From: Chryseobacterium lactis
GTDB lineage: Bacteria; Bacteroidota; Bacteroidia; Flavobacteriales; Weeksellaceae
Direction: 5' to 3'
Length of the DNA: 64,000 nt
NCBI RefSeq assembly: GCF_003815875.1
Contig: NZ_CP033924.1
Location: 1,302,001-1,366,000, forward strand
The position numbers were made by a program, and so were the translations under genes. This document shows, one piece after another, positions 26,165 to 33,841 of the stretch. The notes beneath the pieces are model-generated. The model was not told where the DNA came from. It worked only from the letters and a program-made list of their open reading frames with translations, and ran no database searches. How positions within the stretch are numbered: the stretch's first letter is position 1; each line of letters starts with the position of its first letter.

Positions 26165-26226
26165 TGTCATAAATGACATTATAAACAGTAAAAATAGAAA
26201 TTAACTTTGAATTATCATATATGACA
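26165..26226. promoter_or_regulatory. Two palindromic operators and -7 box between divergent element genes
   Basis: TGTCATAAATGACA (26165-26178) is a perfect palindrome. TATCATATATGACA (26213-26226) repeats it with one base off symmetry, 48 bp on. TAACTTTG (26202-26209) matches the -7 consensus, so the first site would cover the -33 region and the second the start of transcription. This is the layout of a self-repressing XRE regulator. Confidence 0.6.
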
Positions 26227-26228
26227 AG

Positions 26229-26465
26229 TTGGAGAAATCAGAAATTTTAAAATCAGTAGGAAATAAGATTAAGGAGATAAGACTAAGTAAAGGTTTTTCT
26301 CAGCTTGATCTTGTAGGAAAAATGGAGGGTAATATTGATGTAACTAATATTTCAAGAATAGAACAAGGAAGAACTAATCCTACTGTTTATACCCTTTTCA
26401 GAATTGCAGATGCTTTGGAAATTCATCCTAAGGAATTCTTTGATATAGAAATTACAGAAGCTTAA
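26229..26465 (+). CDS. XRE-family HTH transcriptional regulator (element)
   Basis: 78 residues, a single Cro/CI-type helix-turn-helix: IKEIRLSKGFSQLDLVGKMEG, then NISRIEQGRTNPTVYTLFRIADAL and a short acidic tail. The start is TTG 26229, the only frame-fitting start before the HTH. It should repress transcription at the paired palindromes just upstream. By position it is likely the master repressor of the element or of the divergent small-gene operon. Confidence 0.82.
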   Translation: MEKSEILKSVGNKIKEIRLSKGFSQLDLVGKMEGNIDVTNISRIEQGRTNPTVYTLFRIADALEIHPKEFFDIEITEA

Positions 26466-26672
26466 AAAGGCTATTTATATAATATCTTTATATTTTGATC
26501 TAAAGGATTTTCCATCCAATATCCCCTCTATGTTGAATCTACATGTGAGTCTCTAGGGTAAAATATACTATTACATTCATTACATTGCCATGATAATATG
26601 TACCAGATTTTGTGATCTTACTTATATAGGTGATTACAAAACTTGATACAATAATAAGATTTAATAAGAAAT

Positions 26673-26701
26673 ACCACCCTAAATTAATAAGGTGGCATTT
26701 T
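26673..26701. terminator. Probable terminator between converging element genes
   Basis: CCACC(CT)...(AA)GGTGG with an AT-rich loop is followed by CATTTTATT on the plus side and A-rich sequence on the minus side. It lies just before the stop of the gene at 26703. The rest of 26466-26672 holds no supported gene. Confidence 0.5.
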
Positions 26702-26702
26702 A

Positions 26703-27083
26703 TTAAGCATTTTCTAGCTGTAGAGTATCAGCTACAAATTCTTCAAAATCCTCTGAGGAATCTACCTTTACTATCCTCAGCTTACCTACAAAATCACTAG
26801 CTTGCAATGTCTCTATAGCAGATAATTCCTTAGATATTGCCATGAAGTTAAATTGTCTTCCATACAAAGGATCTGATTCTATTTCATTAGCCTGAAACAG
26901 ATATATACTTCCTTCATATATTCCCATTCTTTGAGCTACAGTACCACTAATAACAGTTTTACTAGGGATTTCTCCAGCAATGCCTATTAGAATTACAGGC
27001 ATAAGCCCATTCTTATCTTCATTGGCTCTTTCAGATTTTAACATTTCAACCTTAGCTACAAATGATTTAAATTGTCTTTTCAT
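26703..27083 (-). CDS. Hypothetical protein, unrecognised (element)
   Basis: 126 residues, soluble. It has a basic start (MKRQFKSFVAKVEMLKSERA) and a compact alpha/beta body with GLMPVILIGIAGEIPSKTVI, GTVAQRMGIYEGSIYLFQ and an acidic tail. No known domain. A perfect TTTGAGT-TAAT-ACTCAAA palindrome lies 12 bp before its start. The position between the repressor and a G-rich stretch suggests an element maintenance role, which is inference. Confidence 0.6.
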   Translation of the reverse strand: MKRQFKSFVAKVEMLKSERANEDKNGLMPVILIGIAGEIPSKTVISGTVAQRMGIYEGSIYLFQANEIESDPLYGRQFNFMAISKELSAIETLQASDFVGKLRIVKVDSSEDFEEFVADTLQLENA

Positions 27084-27095
27084 AATTTATATATT

Positions 27096-27113
27096 TTTGA
27101 GTTAATACTCAAA
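27096..27113. promoter_or_regulatory. Operator-like palindrome upstream of element gene
   Basis: TTTGAGTTAATACTCAAA is a perfect 7-bp inverted repeat with a 4-base centre. Its TGAGT half-sites recur in the palindrome at 36085-36100, before the polymerase-like gene. Confidence 0.45.
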
Positions 27114-27244
27114 ATATGTTAGAGATGATGAAGAGTTGTGGGTGGCAGTGAGCCAGAGTAAAAAAAGATGAGGTGATTCTTAAGATGTAAAATAAATCAG
27201 AATATCTTTATTTCTGTCCAGAGAATTTATCTCAATAGGCTAGA

Positions 27245-27296
27245 GGGGGGTGGGGGAGTTTAGAAAATTTAGAAAGGGGGTACTTGATATGAGGGG
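27245..27296 (+). other. G-run cluster in non-coding DNA
   Basis: Four G-runs (6, 5, 5 and 4 bases, at 27245, 27252, 27276 and 27293) on the plus strand lie within an otherwise very AT-rich element, in the 265-bp gap between two genes. I see no ORF here. Structure-forming or origin-like DNA is possible. Confidence 0.35.
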
Positions 27297-27348
27297 AACC
27301 TATGTATAAACAACTCCTCAAAAAAAATTAAAATTTTAAAATTTAGGG

Positions 27349-27585
27349 CTAAGATTCCTTTTTGTAGTACTCTAAATAATAATATTTAGCTTTCCTTACT
27401 AAGATGTCTAGTTTATCCAGTGTAGAGTAATAATCTTCTTCATCTTCAAGTATAGAATGTTCAAATGCTAAAAAATCAGCCATATCATCAAATATATGTG
27501 TTGTTGGGTGGAAGCTTTCAGAGACATTAAATTTAAGCTGTATTCCATTGAGAATATATTCCAGTGTTATTTTTTTCTCATCCAT
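27349..27585 (-). CDS. Small acidic hypothetical protein (element)
   Basis: 78 residues, strongly acidic in the middle (HSILEDEEDYYSTLDKLD), ending YYLEYYKKES. No signal peptide and no known motif. It lies after the cargo operon, 74 bp from the last lipoprotein gene. Its small size and charge are typical of accessory, immunity-type or DNA-mimic proteins, but nothing identifies it. Confidence 0.5.
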   Translation of the reverse strand: MDEKKITLEYILNGIQLKFNVSESFHPTTHIFDDMADFLAFEHSILEDEEDYYSTLDKLDILVRKAKYYYLEYYKKES

Positions 27586-27659
27586 TTCTGCAATTGTAGA
27601 TATTTATACTTTAGAGGCTATGTAATTTATACTGATAAATACTAAGGATTAAAAAAATA

Positions 27660-28148
27660 TTATTTTCTTCCCATATTACCCCTTATAGAGTCTATTAATA
27701 TTAGCTCTTCTCCTTTGATTTTATAAATATATTCAGGATACATTGCATCATTAATTACAAAATCTTTAAAAGTGAATTTATCTAAGTTTTTTTTCTTGTA
27801 TTCTTTAATAAAGTTCTTCCCTATCTTACTTTCATCAATAATATAAGTTGGCTTTAAATTAATATCACTATAGACTCCATAAGGGTTGTATACTTGTTTT
27901 ACACCCCTTGGTTCTAAAGTAATATGTATCAATGTGTCTTTCTCTTGCTTGTCAAAAATTAACTCAAAGATGTACTTTTCATCTTTAGGGTTAATGAATG
28001 GTGTTTTCTTTTTTATCTCTTCATCTGTGGGAATAGGATTCTTTTTCTGATAATCAAGAACTACTTTATATAAGTCATCTTGCAAACCTGATTCTTGTTT
28101 ACAGGATAAAAATATCAATCCTACCAGTACTAATAGCAGTTTTTTCAT
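27660..28148 (-). CDS. Predicted lipoprotein 3 of cargo operon
   Basis: 162 residues with a lipoprotein signal (MKKLLLVLVGLIFLSC, Cys16 lipidated), so it is anchored in the inner or outer membrane. The mature part contains PIPTDEEIKKKTPFINPKDE and a C-terminal IYKIKGEELILIDSIRGN. It shares the size and late YKIK...L..I pattern of the two preceding lipoproteins but is more distant. Its start overlaps the previous gene by 4 bases, so it is co-translated. It could be an immunity or effector lipoprotein. Confidence 0.7.
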   Translation of the reverse strand: MKKLLLVLVGLIFLSCKQESGLQDDLYKVVLDYQKKNPIPTDEEIKKKTPFINPKDEKYIFELIFDKQEKDTLIHITLEPRGVKQVYNPYGVYSDINLKPTYIIDESKIGKNFIKEYKKKNLDKFTFKDFVINDAMYPEYIYKIKGEELILIDSIRGNMGRK

Positions 28149-28678
28149 TCTGTTTTATTAAGATATTCTTTTGGAGGAGGAGGAGGAGCAGGGATTTCAT
28201 ATTCCTTTATAGGATAGAAGTACTTTCTTAAATCTCCTTTAGCTATAAGTTCTAAATGATTGACATCCTTGATTTTATACATAACACCCTTTTGATAATC
28301 ATCACCATTGTAGGCTAATGGGTACTTTTCAATATCATTCTGCTTTAGCTTGTTGGGGGTTTTAATAAGTTGAAACTTTGGGTAATATGGCTCAGTAACA
28401 ATAATTTTGCAACTGTCAGTATAAAAAGTTCCTTCTTTCTTTATCATAAAAGTAGGTTTAATAACATTTTCATATTTAACAGAAAGAATAATTAAGGTGT
28501 CATATCTGTTCAATACATAAAATAAACTTGCTTTTTTTGAAATTTCTTTATGTACTATATCAGTACTTTCTATGACTTTGTCATAGATTTCATCAGAAGT
28601 AAAATAAGGATTTTTTACCTCTTCTTTACAAGAATATAATAACATTAAGCCAAGTAGAGGAACTACTAATTTATTCAT
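28145..28678 (-). CDS. Predicted lipoprotein 2 of cargo operon
   Basis: 177 residues with lipoprotein signal MNKLVVPLLGLMLLYSC (Cys17). It is a clear paralogue of the next gene upstream: both have FYVxNRYDTLI, IKKEG, KIIVTEPYxPxFQ, YQKGxxYKIKDxNHLELI and end in EYEIPxPPxP. No known fold. Tandem divergent lipoproteins behind a secreted RHS-type gene are often immunity proteins; here that is inference. Confidence 0.72.
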   Translation of the reverse strand: MNKLVVPLLGLMLLYSCKEEVKNPYFTSDEIYDKVIESTDIVHKEISKKASLFYVLNRYDTLIILSVKYENVIKPTFMIKKEGTFYTDSCKIIVTEPYYPKFQLIKTPNKLKQNDIEKYPLAYNGDDYQKGVMYKIKDVNHLELIAKGDLRKYFYPIKEYEIPAPPPPPKEYLNKTE

Positions 28679-28687
28679 TTTCTTATA

Positions 28688-29203
28688 TTACATTGTTGGG
28701 GCAGGTGGCATAGGTATTTCATACTCAGGGATTCTATGGAAGTACTTTGTTAGATTACCTTTATCTATTAACTCCAAATGGTTTAAATCTTTTATTTTAT
28801 AAATTAGTCCTTTTTGATAATCACTCCCATCATAATAAGGATATTTTCCTTCATATTCTTTAATAGGTATAAGTTTATTATTTTCTTTTAAGAACTGAAA
28901 TGTAGGTTTGTAAGGTTCAGTTACTATAATTTTATTTTTATTATATTTAAAATAACCTTCTTTTTTTATTGTTTGGGTTGGTTGTAGTATATCCTCATGT
29001 TCAGATGACATTACTATTAGTGTATCATATCTGTTGAAAACATAAAAGATGCTGTCAGCTTTGGAAATATCTTTTTTTGCTGTATCAACCCCCTCTATTA
29101 CAGTTCTATATATTTCATCAGATGAAAAAATGTTGTTTTCATCTTGATTCTTACTGCAAGATGAAAAAAATAATAAAATAGAAAGATATATAATATTTCT
29201 CAT
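28688..29203 (-). CDS. Predicted lipoprotein 1 of cargo operon
   Basis: 171 residues with lipoprotein signal MRNIIYLSILLFFSSC (Cys16). It has the same conserved blocks as the gene at 28145 (SKADSIFYVFNRYDTLIV, KIIVTEPYKPTFQ, YQKGLIYKIKDLNHLELI) and a proline-rich end. It is the first gene after the JAB/RHS protein, 2 bp apart, which makes it the likely cognate partner. Confidence 0.74.
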   Translation of the reverse strand: MRNIIYLSILLFFSSCSKNQDENNIFSSDEIYRTVIEGVDTAKKDISKADSIFYVFNRYDTLIVMSSEHEDILQPTQTIKKEGYFKYNKNKIIVTEPYKPTFQFLKENNKLIPIKEYEGKYPYYDGSDYQKGLIYKIKDLNHLELIDKGNLTKYFHRIPEYEIPMPPAPTM

Positions 29204-29205
29204 AA

Positions 29206-30408
29206 TTACTTTCCTAGATTTTTCAAATTAATTGTACTTGTACCTAAATCCTTTTTATATATGTCTTTGTTTCTCCAATGATACATCCATAAATTACTTT
29301 TTCCTTTGCTAGGAGCATAGTATAGGTAATGAGAGGGGTAATCTGTTTTTCCTGTAGTTCTATAATAATAATTATCTCCTCCTCTTGAAATACCATAATC
29401 TCCATTAGTTTGTCCATTTATAGGAGAAGGTCCATTAACATCTTTGTGGGAGTGGATGTTAAATAATGACTTTGAAGGAGACTGATTAAAAAAATTAGGA
29501 GGAGTAGAATCATCATCATGTCCTGTAAATACAGTATAAGAAACACCCTTTCCTACTTGAAAAGCTTCTAATCCCCATTCTACATCAGAATTTTTAGCTG
29601 CAAACATAAATACATTAGCAGCATCTGTAGGATTTGTTGTTCTTCCAAAATTAATACCTTTAGGATATCTAGGTTCAGCTAATCCATAATCAGTAGCTAG
29701 GCTACTAATAATACTTCCATCATTTGGTTTAGCTTTATCTACTATAACTGGAGCTGTATTTGTCACATTTCCTTTTTTGTCAGTAGCAAATAGTCTATCA
29801 TCATTTCTTTTCTCACTTCCATCATTTGGGTCAACTCTGGTAACTGTACCATCCTGTAAAAGTTTAAAATCAGTAAAAACCTGCCTTCCATCAGGGTCAA
29901 TATTACTTATAGGATTATTCATAACCATGTTATAAGGAGACCAACTGGAATATTCTTCACTCAATGGATCAGGAGAAAACCATCTCCCTGCTGTATCTAA
30001 GTAGGGTTGTGCATCTGGGTCACTCAAATCTATCTCCCTAAACTCTGTAATCTCTTTGGTTTTCTTATTGTACTTTATAGAACCAATATTAACTACTGTA
30101 TCCATATCATGAAATTCCAGATATTTTCCTTTGCTCAGTGTTGCAATCTTAGGATAATAGCCATATTTTTTAAAAGGATTCCCAACAGCAATATTCTTTC
30201 TTCTTCTTTCTGCTTCCTCTGGAGTTAAAGTATCTCTGGTTTTAAGAACTTCATCCATATAAGGTCTACTTCTTTCTTCTTTAGTAAGTTTTACAGGATT
30301 AATCCATTTCTTTTCACTTGTTGGCTTAAGTTGGGTTTTCTTAACCTGAGCCTGTGTAATTCCAGTGAGAAGTACACATCCAGTCAGTACAATTCTTTTC
30401 ATAGTCAT
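29206..30408 (-). CDS. Secreted RHS-core protein with JAB/MPN-like C-terminal domain (putative toxin)
   Basis: 400 residues. A signal peptide (cut after about residue 20, GITQAQ) is followed by a conserved linker (YGYYPKIATLSKGKYLEFHD) and the end of an RHS-associated core (AGRWFSPDPLSEEY, SPYNMVMNNPISNIDPDG, about 140-178). The variable C-terminal part (180-400) has HSH at 319-321, Ser328 and Asp337, with an upstream glutamate in EWGLEAF. This fits a JAB1/MPN-like toxin domain (zinc peptidase fold), but the serine-aspartate spacing is longer than classical. The large RHS shell is missing. It is probably a polymorphic-type toxin; this remains a prediction. Confidence 0.72.
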   Translation of the reverse strand: MTMKRIVLTGCVLLTGITQAQVKKTQLKPTSEKKWINPVKLTKEERSRPYMDEVLKTRDTLTPEEAERRRKNIAVGNPFKKYGYYPKIATLSKGKYLEFHDMDTVVNIGSIKYNKKTKEITEFREIDLSDPDAQPYLDTAGRWFSPDPLSEEYSSWSPYNMVMNNPISNIDPDGRQVFTDFKLLQDGTVTRVDPNDGSEKRNDDRLFATDKKGNVTNTAPVIVDKAKPNDGSIISSLATDYGLAEPRYPKGINFGRTTNPTDAANVFMFAAKNSDVEWGLEAFQVGKGVSYTVFTGHDDDSTPPNFFNQSPSKSLFNIHSHKDVNGPSPINGQTNGDYGISRGGDNYYYRTTGKTDYPSHYLYYAPSKGKSNLWMYHWRNKDIYKKDLGTSTINLKNLGK

Positions 30409-30411
30409 TTG

Positions 30412-31527
30412 TTATTTTGTAAAGTTATTCATTAATTTTTTATTCTCATATTTATCTCTCTCAGTTCTAAGAGAAACAAGCCAGTCTAAATACATTTCCT
30501 CTGGCATTTGTCTGTAACCTATGTCATAAATATGTCCATATTCCTGTGTCATAAGCTCCATGAGTTCCTTTGCTGTAGAGTCTTTCTGCTGAATTATTTT
30601 CAGGTTTTGTGGATTGTCAGTTTTGAGATTGTATTTATCCATTAACTTAGTAAACTGCTCTTTATGTGTTTCAGCCCTAAGAATAAGAGCTTTGGCAAAA
30701 TTGGGGTAAACCTCTATTGCCCTGTTTACAGCTTTTAATACAAATTCTCCATCATTGCCAGGGAAATTCCTATTGTAAGCCTGTGCTAAATCAAATAAGC
30801 ACAATGCTAAACTTTCCTTATCATTCAAAGCCTTCATAAACACACCATTTTTAATGGCATCTAGGTGTATATATCCAGAAGCCATGAGCCATGAATCCTG
30901 AGGGAACATCCCACTGGTAAGCTCTGTATTGTACCATCCATCAGATTTAATCTGATGTTTAATGTACACATGATTAGGAGCTAAGGCTAAATTGGCTGTT
31001 TCTCCTAATTCTTCTGCCAAAATCTTATACAGGTAAGGCATAGAATTACAATTTCCTTTCTTGGTAGCCAACAATTTTGAAACAAACAAATTAGTAATAT
31101 CATTATGCCCAAATACATCATTAAAATCATAATTGAAAGGCTTATACTGTATTACTGTATCTTTTACAGCAATAGGCAAAGTCTGGCACATAATAGAGTA
31201 TATTGCTGCATATTTGCTTACTCTGTCTTTATCAGACTGTTTGTAGGTTAAATCCCTGTTAGCTACAATAGTTTTGGCAAACTTTGTTAAGAACCTGATT
31301 TCATTATTGAGCTGTACTGTGTCTAATTTCCCCTGATAATAAGCATTTTCCACACTGAATACAGCCTCTTTGAAGCTGTATTTTTGCTTATTATTCAGCA
31401 TATTGTCAATGGTCTGGTAGGAATCATTGTAGAACTGATTATTTTGAGCCTTGACTATTCCTGAACTTAGCCATACAAATACTAAGGATATAAAGGATAT
31501 AGTTTTATGAGATAAATATTTTTTCAT
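30412..31527 (-). CDS. Secreted transglutaminase-like cysteine-protease-fold protein (paralogue 2)
   Basis: 371 residues with a signal peptide ending near SSGIVKAQ. The core VSKLLATKKGNCNSMPYLY gives Cys160, LALAPNHVYIKH gives His186, and WYNTEL gives Asn200/Glu202. This is a Cys-His-Asn/Glu arrangement of transglutaminase-like/SirB1 folds. The C-terminal 130 residues are helical and TPR-like (NRAIEVYPNFAKALILRA). It lies outside the cytoplasm. It starts with ATG sharing one base with the stop of the upstream paralogue. A peptidase or transamidase role is plausible; the substrate is unknown. Confidence 0.8.
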   Translation of the reverse strand: MKKYLSHKTISFISLVFVWLSSGIVKAQNNQFYNDSYQTIDNMLNNKQKYSFKEAVFSVENAYYQGKLDTVQLNNEIRFLTKFAKTIVANRDLTYKQSDKDRVSKYAAIYSIMCQTLPIAVKDTVIQYKPFNYDFNDVFGHNDITNLFVSKLLATKKGNCNSMPYLYKILAEELGETANLALAPNHVYIKHQIKSDGWYNTELTSGMFPQDSWLMASGYIHLDAIKNGVFMKALNDKESLALCLFDLAQAYNRNFPGNDGEFVLKAVNRAIEVYPNFAKALILRAETHKEQFTKLMDKYNLKTDNPQNLKIIQQKDSTAKELMELMTQEYGHIYDIGYRQMPEEMYLDWLVSLRTERDKYENKKLMNNFTK

Positions 31528-32981
31528 TATAGTTTATTAGGGTCTATAGGGAAATACTGTGGTTTCTCTGATTCTTTTTTCTTTTGTTCCTGAGCTTTTC
31601 TTAAAGATTCCTGTTGTTTCTGTTTTTGCTTTTCAGCATTAATCTGTTTCATTCTTTCAGCAAGAGCTTCACTTTTTTGTCTGTTGGCTTCACCTTTCAT
31701 ATTCCCCAACCACTCTTCATAAGCTCCTTCTGGCATGGGTATATAACCCAAATTGTCAATATTATTAAACTGGGCTTTAGTTTCCTGTAACAGAGCCAAT
31801 GCTCTTGGATAAAATCTGATATTTTGTAGTTCCTCAGGATTTTCAAGGTTCTTAATTCCTAATTGACCTGCTACATATTGCAGTTTAGCTTGTTGAAAAG
31901 TTGATTTTAGCAGGTTTGCATAAATATTTTTGGGTGAATATTCCAGAGCTTTATCCAAAGTCTTACCCACAAACTCATCCATTCCATATTTATGGGCATA
32001 GCCATTAGCTAAATCTGCATAGAATTGGGCTAATAGCTCTTTTTTGCTCTGTTCTTTCATATAAATATCATTCTGCAAAGCTTCTGATTTTATATAGCCT
32101 GATTCCAGAATTATTGAGCTTGTAGTAAATATACCATTGGTTAATTCTGCATTTTGCCATTCCCCCTCTTCATCCTTAAACTTGACATAAGTATGGTTTG
32201 GAGCAAAGGCTAAATGAGCTTCTGCATTCATTTCCTCTGCCAGCATCAAATAATATAAAGGCATGGAGTGACATTGCCCAGAGCCTGTTTTAAGGAGTTT
32301 GGAAACAAACATTTTACTCCAATCCTTTGCACCCATGTAATCCTCAAAGTCATACTTGATAGCTTTGTGCTGAACTCCTCCAAGCTTCATACCTTTAGAA
32401 AGATATTCAAAAATCATCAGATTTTTATCTGTATTACTTTCAAGATCCTGCTTTCTCTCTTTCATTTTCTGTAAGAGTTGTTTTGCTGTTTTCTGAATTC
32501 CAGATTTAAACTGATTATAATTTTGTTTATCTCCATAATAAGCATTCTCCACAATGAAATTAGCTTCACTTATAGAGAAATTATTACTATCAAGTCCAGA
32601 AAGTTTATTAAAGGCATCATAATAAGATTGTGTTCCTGCTTTACCTGAAAATGAAGGGAGGTTATAATAAGAATCTTCTAAGGCTTGTTGTCTGTAATAG
32701 TTCTCCTGTTTATTTCTGAGTTCCTGCTCCTTAGCTACTTTCCTAAAATCTTCTTCCATCATTCTTGCATTCTGTTGCTGAATCTGTGAGCTTCTAGAAT
32801 TGTACAACCCACCATGAGGAACAGAGGGAACTACAGACTTTGCTGGACTGATATAATTCTGATTAGAGTAATTATGAAAACTACTGGCATTAGGTCTTGA
32901 TGTAGTAGGTAAATTAGGAATTTGCCCCAATCCACACATACTGATACAAAACAAAGGCAAAATAAGTAGCTTTTTCATCAT
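31527..32981 (-). CDS. Secreted transglutaminase-like cysteine-protease-fold protein (paralogue 1)
   Basis: 484 residues. A signal peptide (MMKKLLILPLFCISMCGLGQ) is followed by a long Ser/Asn/Gln-rich linker (about 25-105). The transglutaminase-like core shows GSGQCHSMP (Cys237), FAPNHTYVKF (His263) and WQNAEL (Asn277). A TPR-like segment comes next (DKALEYSPKNIYANLLKS), then a highly charged tail. It is the first gene of the six-gene cargo operon and about a quarter longer than its paralogue because of the N-terminal linker and the tail. Confidence 0.8.
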   Translation of the reverse strand: MMKKLLILPLFCISMCGLGQIPNLPTTSRPNASSFHNYSNQNYISPAKSVVPSVPHGGLYNSRSSQIQQQNARMMEEDFRKVAKEQELRNKQENYYRQQALEDSYYNLPSFSGKAGTQSYYDAFNKLSGLDSNNFSISEANFIVENAYYGDKQNYNQFKSGIQKTAKQLLQKMKERKQDLESNTDKNLMIFEYLSKGMKLGGVQHKAIKYDFEDYMGAKDWSKMFVSKLLKTGSGQCHSMPLYYLMLAEEMNAEAHLAFAPNHTYVKFKDEEGEWQNAELTNGIFTTSSIILESGYIKSEALQNDIYMKEQSKKELLAQFYADLANGYAHKYGMDEFVGKTLDKALEYSPKNIYANLLKSTFQQAKLQYVAGQLGIKNLENPEELQNIRFYPRALALLQETKAQFNNIDNLGYIPMPEGAYEEWLGNMKGEANRQKSEALAERMKQINAEKQKQKQQESLRKAQEQKKKESEKPQYFPIDPNKL

Positions 32982-33132
32982 ATATATTTCTGTGTTTTAG
33001 ACATGTTGCAAGATAAGAAAATTCTCTAATACAAGAATAATTTATTGCCATTTGTGACATGTTTATTGTTGGAAGTATAAAAGAATAATGTTGATATTTG
33101 CTCAATCAAATTAACTTATAAAATTAATTAAT

Positions 33133-33822
33133 ATGTTAAATGAACTTATTCAATTCTATTATAAGAACTTAACTTTAACAGGCTTAATAAAAAAATATTT
33201 TTCTTTTTATTTCTATCTTGTTATAATTATTTATCTTATTCTAGGGGCAGGTATTATATATTTATTCATTATAAAGGATAATCTTTGGTGGTTTTCTCTT
33301 ATTGTTCCATTGCTTGTAGCACTTATGTATGTTATGAAGCTTCTTAGTTATTATACTCTACTAAAGGTATTTCCAGAGTGTACTAAGAACAAAAGTTATG
33401 ACTTAAAAAAATTGAATACTTATTTTTTTGAAGAGTTAGAAAAATATTTAAAAAGTCAACATTTGATTGAAATGGAAGATAACATTATATCTCTATTGAA
33501 AGAAAAGTCACAATCATTGAAAATCCCATTTATATTTATTTCAGGAATATTCTCTGTTCTTTCACTCAGTGTTTTTAATTCTTTGTGCCAAAAATTATAT
33601 GATATTAGTGAAAAAAACTTGAAGGAAATCCTGCTAACAACCATTTTGCTATTTATGATTATTGCATTAGTTATTCCAATATTGTATTATGTCAGAGATT
33701 TTTATTTTAGCTATTATACCCAATATACTAAAATTAACAATTTAATTAACATGTTAGAAGAACACAAACTGAAAAAGAATAGAGAATCTATAAAAAATAA
33801 AAACTACCCCATAATAAACTAA
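33133..33822 (+). CDS. Four-helix membrane protein, unrecognised (element)
   Basis: 229 residues. It has two N-terminal hydrophobic segments (YLVIIIYLILGAGIIYLF, WWFSLIVPLLVALMYVM), a polar, lysine-rich middle of about 60 residues, two further segments (IPFIFISGIFSVLSLSVF, ILLTTILLFMIIALVIPILYYV) and a basic cytoplasmic tail. No family is recognised. It is transcribed divergently from the cargo operon. Pore, anchor or exclusion roles are all possible. Confidence 0.6.
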   Translation: MLNELIQFYYKNLTLTGLIKKYFSFYFYLVIIIYLILGAGIIYLFIIKDNLWWFSLIVPLLVALMYVMKLLSYYTLLKVFPECTKNKSYDLKKLNTYFFEELEKYLKSQHLIEMEDNIISLLKEKSQSLKIPFIFISGIFSVLSLSVFNSLCQKLYDISEKNLKEILLTTILLFMIIALVIPILYYVRDFYFSYYTQYTKINNLINMLEEHKLKKNRESIKNKNYPIIN

Positions 33823-33841
33823 ATTATATGGGGCAGTCTAG

